Assembly: GCA_029964075.1 (NCBI GenBank)
Contig: CM057149.1
Coordinates: forward strand, 5,404,465 to 5,468,464
From: Patiria pectinifera
Lineage: Eukaryota; Echinodermata; Asteroidea; Valvatida; Asterinidae
DNA length: 64,000 nt
Direction: 5' to 3'
In this document: positions 57,867 through 64,000 of the stretch, piece after piece
Layout of the letters: every line of letters begins with the position of its first letter
How positions within the stretch are numbered: position 1 is the stretch's first letter
Notes under the pieces: generated by a model
The model's input: the letters and a program-made list of their open reading frames with translations, nothing else
Told to the model about the DNA's origin: nothing
Databases searched by the model: none
Position numbers and translations under genes: made by a program

Positions 57867-58197
57867 CACCAGGCCTAAGATCGGCCACAGATAACCAAGC
57901 TGTAATAAAAGTGTATTAACCCCCCCCCCCCAATAAAACATACCCCAAAAAATGTATTTATGAATTAATTTTATTCCTTTTACTGTTGTGATGAACATAT
58001 TCATTATATTTACAAGCATTCCTCTTATAGTACACTTATTTGGGTTCTTGTTTTCTTACAAAAGGGATTTGTTCAAATTTGCCGTTGCCCGCGACCAGGC
58101 CATTGCCACCTTCAAACAGCATAAAGACGACATGCACCCAATAACGGCTGCAATGATTGGAAAAGACCTGCTGGAAAGCCAACAGCCAAGTCAGTAG
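40230..58197 (+). CDS. LTA4H: Leukotriene A4 hydrolase / M1 aminopeptidase, complete, 16 exons plus a duplicated exon
   Basis: Bifunctional zinc enzyme: epoxide hydrolase and aminopeptidase. Exons: 40230-40388, 43615-43754, 44585-44705, 45143-45211, 46020-46177, 47330-47402, 49823-49963 (or 49603-49743), 51154-51177, 52134-52290, 52587-52612, 52937-53081, 54422-54525, 54843-54913, 56813-56963, 57071-57258, 58065-58197. Phases match throughout; 1,860 nt, 619 residues (human 611). Catalytic residues sit at human number plus 4: Q140 in FSQCQ, GGMEN 272-276, HEISH 299-303, E322 in WLNEG, D379, Y387 in PYEKG, R567 and K569 in GRLKFTRP. Human Tyr378 is Phe382 here. The start is ATG 40230 (AAAATGG). 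Intron 10 follows a 26-nt exon and exon 8 has only 24 nt. The tail LLESQQPSQ runs into a minisatellite. AATAAA follows at 58428. [14 protein letters not shown] marks LTA4H rather than aminopeptidase B. Confidence 0.97.
40722..40773 (-). repeat. tRNA-like module split by a transposon
   Basis: On the minus strand GGTTCAAATCC (40732-40722) is a perfect Pol III B box. The A-box-like TAGCCTAGTGGATAGCGAG is rebuilt only by joining the flanks of the element at 40774-41727, so that element landed inside the A box. Confidence 0.6.
40774..41727. mobile_element. 954-bp TAGCCCC-family foldback element, 9-bp TSD TCCACTAGG
   Basis: Ends TAGCCCCACTAGTGTGG and CCACACTAGTGGGGCTA are exact complements; arms of about 260 bp stay closely matched (for example GGGAATTTCTTACATATGG against its complement near 41625). 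A second inner pair (GACGTCGCGTTTATGCAAAT) surrounds the centre. TCCACTAGG lies at 40765-40773 and 41728-41736. It shares its ends with the 83-bp MITE at 16136-16218. Long mirror-image ORFs on both strands are by-products of the arms; there is no transposase. Confidence 0.92.
42106..42525. repeat. Array of GCGCCCTCTATTGAT words
   Basis: The 15-bp word occurs exactly at 42106-42120, 42173-42187, 42320-42334 and 42464-42478, with a shorter form (CCGCCCTCTATT) at 42512. Between them TTACTTCATGCCCA and GCATCCA also repeat. The word resembles the core of a CTCF site (GCCCTCTA). It lies in LTA4H intron 1. Confidence 0.7.
43258..43455 (+). repeat. Dispersed repeat R3, copy 1, with palindrome
   Basis: About 200 bp nearly identical to 51844-52040 (ACTAATTTAAATTTTCCTAC, CTTCTTTCGTTGATT, GAGTTTAGTC, GCTGCAAATGATGG). 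Contains the perfect palindrome GGTGCTTCTTAAGAAGCACC at 43281-43300. Confidence 0.88.
45365..46019 (+). pseudogene. Five decayed tandem copies of the 5' half of LTA4H exon 5
   Basis: Units starting at about 45365, 45489, 45626, 45769 and 45895 each resemble the exon 5 start (GTGACAGTACC, GATCTGGTTGCC, GGCAAGGGGAGGAGCCCTGC) followed by a shared noncoding tail (TTAATTATTCCTCAGTAACT, GAATATTCATAACT). The last unit still reads [20 protein letters not shown] before a stop and keeps an acceptor-like ACAG. The true exon 5 (46020-46177) is the sixth copy. The tail replaces the 3' half of the exon, so none is complete. Confidence 0.9.
46727..46800 (+). repeat. tRNA-like SINE head
   Basis: GTGTGACCTAGTGGCTAGG resembles an A box and GGGGTTAGAGTCCGG a loose B box about 45 bp later. 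Lies in LTA4H intron 5. A decayed SINE is more likely than a tRNA gene. Confidence 0.4.
47919..48163. mobile_element. Foldback element with a 97-bp central hairpin
   Basis: Outer arms GACACTCCAT and ATGGAGTGTC (47926, 48149) and AGAGAGGT with ACCTCTCC enclose a near-perfect hairpin at 48030-48126: CACTCTGTTTAAGACCGCTT pairs with AAGCGGTCTTAAACAGAGTG. Lies in LTA4H intron 6. Confidence 0.75.
48463..48948. mobile_element. CAGGGTGTCCC-type foldback MITE, ~486 bp
   Basis: Ends CAGGGTGTCCC and GGGACACCCTG are complementary, and the arms match over about 200 bp (GTTCATGCAAACCAGAGATC against GATCTCTGGTTTGCATGAAC). TA follows the right end; the left flank is AA, perhaps mutated. Resembles mariner-derived MITEs. 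In LTA4H intron 6. Confidence 0.85.
48975..49138. mobile_element. Hairpin MITE, ~164 bp
   Basis: CAAATATTGAGTGG pairs with CCACTCAATATTTG, and inner arms AAAATCTGGACTTTTCCA and TGGAAAAGTCCAGATTTT pair perfectly over 18 bases. An adjoining inverted pair (GATCCTTGTCATTTG at 49160, CAATGACAAGGATC at 49422) suggests a second element beside it. Confidence 0.8.
49461..49585. mobile_element. Inverted repeat just upstream of exon 7a
   Basis: GTTATATAGAGAAGGTAGC pairs with GCTACCTTCTCTGTATAAC. It ends only 18 bp before the acceptor of the first exon 7 copy, so its fold could affect use of that splice site. Confidence 0.75.
49603..49743 (+). CDS. LTA4H: LTA4H exon 7a: alternative active-site exon reading PCGGMEH
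   Basis: 141 nt, phase 0 at both ends, bounded by TTAACAG and GTGAGT. It encodes [20 protein letters not shown] and then [17 protein letters not shown] and LTFVTPTLL with no stop. It is a tandem copy of exon 7b 220 bp downstream: five of 47 residues differ (L/Q, V/I, C/Y, H/N, P/A) while about a dozen other codons differ only silently. Glu of the GXMEN motif is kept, but the preceding Tyr (human Tyr267) is Cys and the final Asn is His. Either a mutually exclusive exon or a recent duplicate not yet lost. Confidence 0.85.
49823..49963 (+). CDS. LTA4H: LTA4H exon 7b: canonical active-site exon reading PYGGMEN
   Basis: 141 nt, phase 0 at both ends, bounded by TTAACAG and GTGAGT, the same as exon 7a. 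It encodes the canonical M1-family sequence PYGGMENPC (residues 270-278) and is taken as the default exon in the 619-residue model. The intron between 7a and 7b is only 79 bp, and the first 20 bp after each donor are nearly the same (GTGAGTTTTCAGT). Confidence 0.95.
50104..50403 (+). mobile_element. Complete tRNA-derived SINE with 11-bp TSD
   Basis: A-box-like TGTGGTCTAGCGGTAGAGCA and B-box-like GTGGGTTCCAGCCCC head a 300-bp element with a conserved central domain (GTGTCCTTGAGTAAGGTGCT, CAACCCAGGTGTTAAATGGG) and a poly-T end. Exact ACTAAACAAAC repeats flank it at 50093-50103 and 50404-50414, proving LINE-type insertion. In LTA4H intron 7. Confidence 0.9.
51206..51655. mobile_element. TIR element with GAGTGCGTTCGAT ends, 450 bp
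   Basis: GAGTGCGTTCGAT and ATCGAACGCACTC are exact complements, followed by matching CTTCCCCC and GGGGGAAG. It contains the near-palindrome AAGTAACCGGCTCGGCGAGT (about 51532). No TSD was found. In LTA4H intron 8. Confidence 0.75.
51844..52040 (+). repeat. Dispersed repeat R3, copy 2, with palindrome
   Basis: Second copy of 43258-43455. Contains GGTGCATCTTAAGACGCACC at 51867-51886, a palindrome broken at one base pair. In LTA4H intron 8, about 90 bp before exon 9. Confidence 0.88.
52262..52550 (+). repeat. Tandem copies of the 3' end of LTA4H exon 9 with decoy splice donors
   Basis: A unit of about 125 bp starting in the last bases of exon 9 (CTTTGAGGCAATAG followed by GTAAGG) is repeated twice downstream. 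Decoy donors lie at 52416 (GTGAGG) and 52541 (GTAAGG); the true donor is at 52291. Reading past the true donor meets TAA within about 40 bases, so decoy use would truncate the protein. Confidence 0.88.
54180..54390. repeat. Dispersed repeat, copy 2 (first near 3150-3270)
   Basis: GTCTCAGATTGCACCACAGA, GCATCTAGAATCC and GGACCCCACGCC match the copy in rabenosyn. Ends in a poly-C tract just before the exon 12 acceptor at 54421. Confidence 0.6.
55297..56008. mobile_element. Foldback element with TAGCCTTGG ends, 9-bp TSD CAATGCTCC
   Basis: TAGCCTTGGTCAATGCTCTC and GAGAGCATTGACCAAGGCTA are exact complements, with long looser arms (ATGCACATGCATGTAAAAAT against ATTTTTACATGCATGTGCAT). CAATGCTCC lies at 55288-55296 and 56009-56017. 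712 bp, in LTA4H intron 13. Confidence 0.9.
56290..56660. repeat. ~146-bp tandem repeat, each unit with a perfect DR1 motif
   Basis: AGGTCAAAGGTCA occurs exactly at 56311-56323, 56457-56469 and 56604-56616, each followed by similar sequence (GGGTCATT/GGGTTCATTACAGG, GATGGATTTT, CCTTGGGTGGG). This is the direct-repeat-1 site of nuclear receptors. In LTA4H intron 13; a fourth near copy (GGGTCAAAGGTCA) lies at 59341. Confidence 0.8.
57818..57863. repeat. Long A tract
   Basis: About 45 bases almost entirely A, in LTA4H intron 15. May be the tail of a retroposed fragment on the plus strand; its body was not identified. Confidence 0.8.
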
Positions 58198-58290
58198 GAG
58201 CTGCCGGAAAGCCAACAGCCAAATCAAGACTTACTGGAAAGTCAACAGCCAAATTAAGACCTGCTGGAAAGCCAATAGCCAAGCCAATGA
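58166..58290 (+). repeat. ~30-bp minisatellite crossing the LTA4H stop codon
   Basis: Four units of the type CTGCTGGAAAGCCAACAGCC start within the last codons and continue past the TAG at 58195-58197. The first unit supplies the C-terminal LLESQQPSQ, which has no counterpart in the short tail of human LTA4H; later units are untranslated. Confidence 0.85.
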
Positions 58291-61032
58291 GGCTAAGTAC
58301 ACGTCACAATCAGGCAGGCATTTTTTAAATTGCCGTATTATCAACCAATGACCAACATTGTAATCAGTATAGACAGTTTCAAAGGTATTTATACAATTTA
58401 TAGCTGAAAGCTCTTTAAAAAAAATGAAATAAACACTGCAAAATTAGTGGTGTTAGATTTAACTTGGGTGGTTTCTAACTTTCTATATAGGACCATCGGT
58501 GTAAAACCTTTACATTGGCGTCCCATAGAGATGCCAAGGCTGTTAAATGTACTCTGCAGTAAATGCAGTGAATAGCCAAACATGGCTGTACAAATTATCA
58601 AAATATTGCTCGGAATATAAATAAATTGCCAAACCAAAGAAAAGCAATGATATATGTGACCGGCTCCACAAAAAAGGGTATTATGTCGCCAAAAAAGTGA
58701 AATTGAGTTATACACATGGTTGGAAAGCCCACAACATAAGCTTTCATTTGATATATAATAGAGCTCCATAGCCCCTCCCGTTCTGGAGATATGACGTATT
58801 TACATATTAATTACTTCCATGGAGTTCAAATTGCACAACTGAGAAAACAGGCTTTTAAATAGCTGGCTCTGTAGAACAACAGAACGATGCACACACAATG
58901 GTTGGTTTTTTTTACACTTTGTTCATCAAAATCAACATTTCTGTGAATGAAACCTGAAACTGTAGGTATTAAAGATGTCATTCATGACAAAATATGAAAA
59001 TCGCATTTTGACGAAATTTTCACTCTCTCAATGTTGAGCGGGCCATTACACAATAATGCTCAGCACGACTTAATACCCTTTTTTGTGGAGTCTAACAAAA
59101 ACGATTGCAATAGCTTCTTTAAAGTGCCGATAAAAGGAAGTATGAAATCACAGTTGTCAGTTGGAAAATGACTGTAATATTAGCTTCAATGATTGAGGAG
59201 TTTTTATGTAATTGTCAAAAAGATTTGTAAGTTTTTCAATGGAATGAACAAACTAATATATTACTCTTATAAAACGTGTACGTTGGAAGAAACAATGGGA
59301 AGGATAGAATGAAATTGCTTTTCGAGCTTGTTCCCTTTAAGGGTCAAAGGTCACATTCAATAATTTTATGATCCATGAGGAAATGAAATTTATGATTGTA
59401 AAGTAAGTTTTCCTCAACATGTTACTGAAATATATAGCAAAAGATCACATTTTGTGTCCTCAAAAAGCTGCAAAATATGAGTTTTTCTTCTAATGAAAAG
59501 GTCTGTAATAATACTGATGCTGTTTAATGCTGATGCTGTTTGATTACAGAGAATGATGTGCATTTACTAATATATGATCACACTCAATGTTTGTAATTGA
59601 ACTGTTTTACTGAACACTACATGTAACACCACCATTTCATTTCATGAGCAGTAGTATCAATAATGAAAATATGCAACTAAATTTTATCCAATCAGATTTC
59701 AGTTTAGAAATTTGACAGGTTGAGATGATTTGTTACTATCGTTTTTTTCCTGAACGTCCTTTTGTATTAAATTTTACTGTCAAGAGTAACTGGTCGGAAT
59801 CGATGTTTCTTTGTGGGGTTATTTCATTTTGTTGTTAGTTACGAGTCATTTTGTTGTTTGTTATTAGAGTAAAGTGAAGTTGAAACTGCAGGCAAAATGG
59901 AGATGACGAAATGAACATTTTACAATTTTATACATTCTTGCGCAATATTTGTATAATTTGATGGTGCTTAATTGATTTCTGTGTATTTTTTTTCTTGTAT
60001 CTTTTTATTCAGTTACCTATTTTTGTTGGTACCCTTATACAAGTGACCATTTAGAGCACGATTTATTCCTCAAGCAGTGATTTTGTTGCATATTCCAAAA
60101 ATTCTACGTTTTGCTTTTTGGTTTGACAAAAAGGCTTGTTTTGTTTGATCGTAAAACATGACTATGCAAGCCTTGTAAATTGGTCACATGCCAATTAGGG
60201 TAAGGTTTCTATAGGTAGTCATGCGAGTCAAAATTTTGGGCAAACGTCAGGCCTAAATTGCAAGTGACTGTCAGTGAGGTAGGTGCAAACACCAGCAACA
60301 ATGCTTTTTGTAACATTATGCATCAATTAAACATGATTGCATTATCGGGCCATTGATCGTCGTTTTGGTTCTGGTAATATTTTACTAGACATGAAATATT
60401 GGGATTGATCTTTGAAGATGAATTAATAACAGCCATCTATAGCAAATATTGGAATCGATTTGAAATATGGAGATATGATAGACATGATCTCCGAATTGAC
60501 TAAGATCAAAAATGCTGAATGATTTCCAACGGCTGTTACATGAAGAGAAAACACAGTTTCTTGTAATACTTCCCATTATTCGAGTTGCAGAGAGGCAATC
60601 AGTAGGCCTGACTTACTTGGAGACATATCTAATTCAATTAAATATAATCTTTTTGTGATGTCAATAGTTGATCTTGCAACAGTCGTCGGTGTCAAACGAT
60701 CAACAAAAACTTATCCAGTTATATGCAAAAGCCACTATTGCAACAAAGGATTTTTTTTTACCGATAATTACCATATCGATCAATGCGCGCACTCCCCGGA
60801 CCCGCCAGCGCATCTGCCCCGCTTCCCACCGCCCCAAACAGACACTCCGCGTACCCGCCAGAAACACAGCTCACAAAATAACCCTGGAATTCCCATGGAT
60901 TATGATCAGAAAACCTGGAGTTTTTGAAACACTTGACGTGATTTCCAGACGGGAAACTCTTCTTCAAGCTTCTGTGCTCGTGCGATGGATATTTATCGGT
61001 TATCTCTTTGAGAATCTCGCTAGTAAGCTAAG
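58198..61032. other. Intergenic region LTA4H to the EGF-domain gene
   Basis: Holds the LTA4H 3' end (AATAAA at 58428-58433), a TIR element at 58658-59096, then about 1.9 kb of AT-rich sequence in which I see nothing. Just upstream of 61033 the sequence becomes GC-richer (60770-60850), perhaps the promoter of the next gene. Confidence 0.5.
58658..59096. mobile_element. TIR element with CTCCACAAAAAAGGGTATTA arms, ~440 bp
   Basis: CTCCACAAAAAAGGGTATTA (58665) pairs exactly with TAATACCCTTTTTTGTGGAG (59071-59090), followed by GTCG and CGAC. No coding sequence; TSD not resolved. Confidence 0.8.
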
Positions 61033-63974
61033 ATGACGAAGATGTCTTGGTACGGCCCGGCAATTGTGCTGTGTCTACTTTTGACGGGAGTCTACGCGTT
61101 ATTTGGTAAGTTAGTTCATCCTTCAGAATGATGAAATTAAACACTATAAAAGAAAGTATTGTATCTTAAATGAAAGTACGTTTACTTTTTTTCTGACTTT
61201 TGGTTTTTTTTTGGGGGGGGGGCTTAATAGTTGGGAGAACAATGCGGTTCCGACTTCTAGAAACGCCATGCTTATTGGTCGTCTTCTGATGAGATCCCTC
61301 TTTACATTTAGGCCTAAAAGAGCAGAACTCCACAGTTTCAATGCGACTTGCATTGAATGTTTGTGTGATGTCAATATTGTAGAGTTATCATAGCGTTTTA
61401 TATGTAATTCATGTATGTAAAAATAAACCAATTTCAAGAGTTTTGACTGCAATGACTATGTGATATAGCAGTAATTGCAGAATTGTTCAAGTAGGCCTTC
61501 ATGCATGTTTATTTTTAGAAGGTTGTTATAAAGAAGTTTGGGAATCATTACTCGAATATTTTTATTTTGCCGACTCCGAAACTATTACAAATGAGGAAAT
61601 ACAAAGGACACGACCCCATATACCTTTTTTTATATCATTGCCGATTTTGTCTTTCGTGCCGAGCCTCTCAGAGTTTGCCTCTGATGTCGTGGCGACGTTG
61701 TACCACCAAATTTATTATTTATTTTAAACGTATACAGAATTCGCACAAATTTTCGACGCAGGCTCAAGAAAAGGGTTTAGATTGTAAAAAAAAAAACCGC
61801 ATCCATTTGTGGACAGAAACGTCGAATATAGTGATCGTAATTACAAAACGCTTTGTAACTAAAACTTTGCATACGTAAATGTAACTTACTTTAGTAAGTT
61901 TTTCACATTTCCCAACCAACACAATAACAATGAAGACGGACAGCTGTTTTTATAGACTGAAATGTTTGTACTGCGGTTGAAGACATTCGGAAACTATTTT
62001 CTGTAGAAGTCTGCCACATTTTCATAGCTGCTTGGTTTTCCTTGCTTCCTTTTACAGATGAGGACATCCGATATAAGCCATCGATTTGCAGAAGAAAAGT
62101 GAAGTCGGAGTGCGATCTCGGGATATGCGAAAGGTAAAGTCGCAGTGTGTTTAACATTACTACCTACAAGAAAGAAAGCACCCTAAACTTTTTGGTTATT
62201 TTTTCGACGTAATAGAATCACGAGTTTGCGATGTTAAACGGGCTTTTCTTCATATCCCAAAGCCACATTTGAAAACAACGCAACAAGTGTAACGTTAACA
62301 TTTTTACTTTTTCGCATTTTCAAGATTGGTATTTGTTTTCATAATGAAGAAAAGAAATGAAAACTCGGGGTGAAGGGAAAAGACAATCCCATCCGACACC
62401 TTGCGACTTCATTGTCATTAAGAAGTTAATTTAAGGGGGTTGTATTTTATTATGCTAAATATCATGAGTTTTTTGTGCCAGCTGTATCATCTTAAATTAC
62501 AATTCTTTTTTTTATAGGTCAAGAGATTGTGGGTTAAAAAAATTATACGATCTATTTATCTTTCATTGTTTTCTTTCAATTTTCTTCTTGTAACTTTAAA
62601 GTCTATGCAGTAGCTTATAGTTACATCTTAATTTTTTAGTTCATTAAAGTAAATGTTTTTGGGAGAAAAATATGCATTTAAAAATATATATATTACCGTT
62701 AAGAAACTATAATGGGCTAAATATATTGAATGTTGCACAACATAACACGACCGAGGGTGTAGATTATCGATCTTTGGTCAAAATGCAGTTCTTATAGTTG
62801 TGCAACAAAAGCACCGGCCACCCAACTCATCGATTTCTTGCATAGTTTGATATGACGACAACGAAGCGACGGGATCGATATCACTATAGTCGAGATCATG
62901 CACACACTTTAAAGGAGTGCACAGTATTGCACACCTGTAAATAGGCCAAAAATCCGTCCGCCGAGCTCATGAATAAAAGTTATACAAAAAAAAAAATTCT
63001 ATATAGAGTTTGAGTTTGAGAGCATAAAATTGGGAAATTGAGAGATATGGTAATGAACCTCTGGCAGCCAGGACTTTGGGCTTCCAATTCTGGAGCATTT
63101 GGATGCTATTGGGCTTTTGCCATGTTGTGGAGGGATCGTTTTTCAAGATGGCTACTTCTCCTCTTTGGGGAAAAAAGGGGTCGTCTTCTTTGGGTGAGAA
63201 TATCTCGAAAAGTCAATGGTCAACCCACCCAAAAATGAAAAGAAAATGAAAGACACATTGATCATCATTTTTCTGTGCAGCTTGAATACCTGTGAGAGTT
63301 CTGAGTATTTTTTAAAAAATTTGAAGTATGCGCATTTAGCACTAGTGTCTATGGGATTTTTTTTGCAGGGTTGCACCCTTAGGTTTTAGTTTCTTCCAGG
63401 ACCACTCAAATGCCCATAATTCTTCGGTGTCATCATTTTATTGATGACACCGAAGAACATCGAATCAACTTTGAACGATGTACGTCCACGCCTTAAGGGT
63501 GTGGCACTTAGAAATACAAAAACGAATTGACAAATTTTGAAGCTTTACAAAGAGACAGCACATTAAAATCAGCTTTCGACAGTAAATTTTAGTAAACAAT
63601 TATTGTTTCAAATTTAAAATTTGGAGAATCCCGCAAAACTCGAAAGATTTCTGTGTGATATCAGTTTTCTTTGTAAAAGCTAATTCATCACCATACAACT
63701 CCACCATGGGAGAAGTTTGCGGCTACAATATCCTTTAGGAATGAATAACTCCCAACTGCAGTTTTTCTACGGAGAACCAACTCGCCGTCAGCTTTTCCTA
63801 CATACGATTACTCCTACTTGCAAGCCTGCAGTACATAAAGATTATCACACTTACTTTCTTTGTTTCTTTTTCTCAGAGATGTGGAGATAGAGTGTTACCA
63901 TGGTGTTTGCTCTAACCACACGGGGGAGTGCGTCTGTGCTCCGTGCTGGACCGGAGATCGCTGCGATAGTCTCC
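61033..63974 (+). CDS. Secreted or membrane protein with an EGF-like domain, first three exons (partial)
   Basis: Exons 61033-61105, 62058-62133 and 63877-63974 join in phase with GT/AG ends. The protein starts MTKMSWYGPAIVLCLLLTGV, a good signal peptide with cleavage near YA-LFG, then DEDIRYKPSICRRKVKSECD and an EGF-like repeat (CYHGVC, GECVC, CWTGDRC). The last exon ends at a GTAAGT donor, so more exons lie beyond the window. Which EGF protein it is cannot be told from 82 residues. Introns hold no further recognisable exon, but a small one could be missed. Confidence 0.7.
63419..63456. repeat. Short perfect hairpin in the EGF gene intron
   Basis: TTCTTCGGTGTCATCA and TGATGACACCGAAGAA pair perfectly with a 6-base loop. 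Could be the core of a tiny MITE; no flanking duplication found. Confidence 0.75.
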
Positions 63975-64000
63975 GTAAGTAAACGCTTGGTATTACCGAT

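Noticed and set aside
61211..61878. Several 60-100 codon ORFs in the first EGF-gene intron
   Set aside because: AT-rich and low-complexity, with no splice sites in frame with the flanking exons.

Overview
This is a nuclear genome window from an animal, most likely a marine invertebrate deuterostome. An echinoderm is my first guess; a lancelet or hemichordate is not excluded. The grounds are spliced genes with GT/AG introns, one-to-one relatives of vertebrate genes (rabenosyn-5, DCLRE1B/Apollo, leukotriene A4 hydrolase), AT-rich introns full of small DNA transposons, and a CR1/L2-type LINE carrying a 2A-like motif, a type known from sea urchins and lancelets. The species call is inference.

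Layout. 74-9265 (minus): complete rabenosyn-5 gene, 8 coding exons, 529 residues. 9266-17866: gene-free and very rich in foldback elements, many with clear 9-bp target site duplications (TSDs) and some built from arrays of perfect palindromes. 17886-19922 (plus): DCLRE1B/Apollo 5' exonuclease in one coding exon, preceded by a strong splice acceptor and a five-codon upstream ORF. 20141-26124: a hAT-like insertion holding a nearly full-length minus-strand LINE (ORF2 of 1,084 residues). 26125-36028: decayed repeats, a TA-flanked 2.5-kb inverted-repeat element, hairpin MITEs and one weak orphan exon candidate. 36029-36982 (plus): an intronless class A GPCR. 40230-58197 (plus): complete leukotriene A4 hydrolase gene, 16 coding exons plus one duplicated exon, 619 residues. 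61033-63974 (plus): first three exons of a secreted protein with an EGF-like domain, running off the window.

The genes are unrelated housekeeping or signalling functions: endosomal tethering, telomere and crosslink repair, a receptor, and lipid mediator or peptide processing. There is no operon-like logic.

The most interesting signals are: (1) two intact, same-phase tandem copies of the LTA4H exon encoding the GXMEN active-site motif, one reading PYGGMEN and the other PCGGMEH, which looks like mutually exclusive exons that change the active site; (2) two further places in the same gene where tandem duplication copied the edge of an exon (exon 5 acceptor side, exon 9 donor side); (3) seven inverted-repeat elements with exact 9-bp TSDs, three of them carrying tRNA-like modules, and two of those three invaded by members of the same TAGCCCC-ended family; (4) four dispersed copies of a palindrome whose two arms have changed together. 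All coordinates, splice joins and TSDs were read by eye; no alignment or database search was run.
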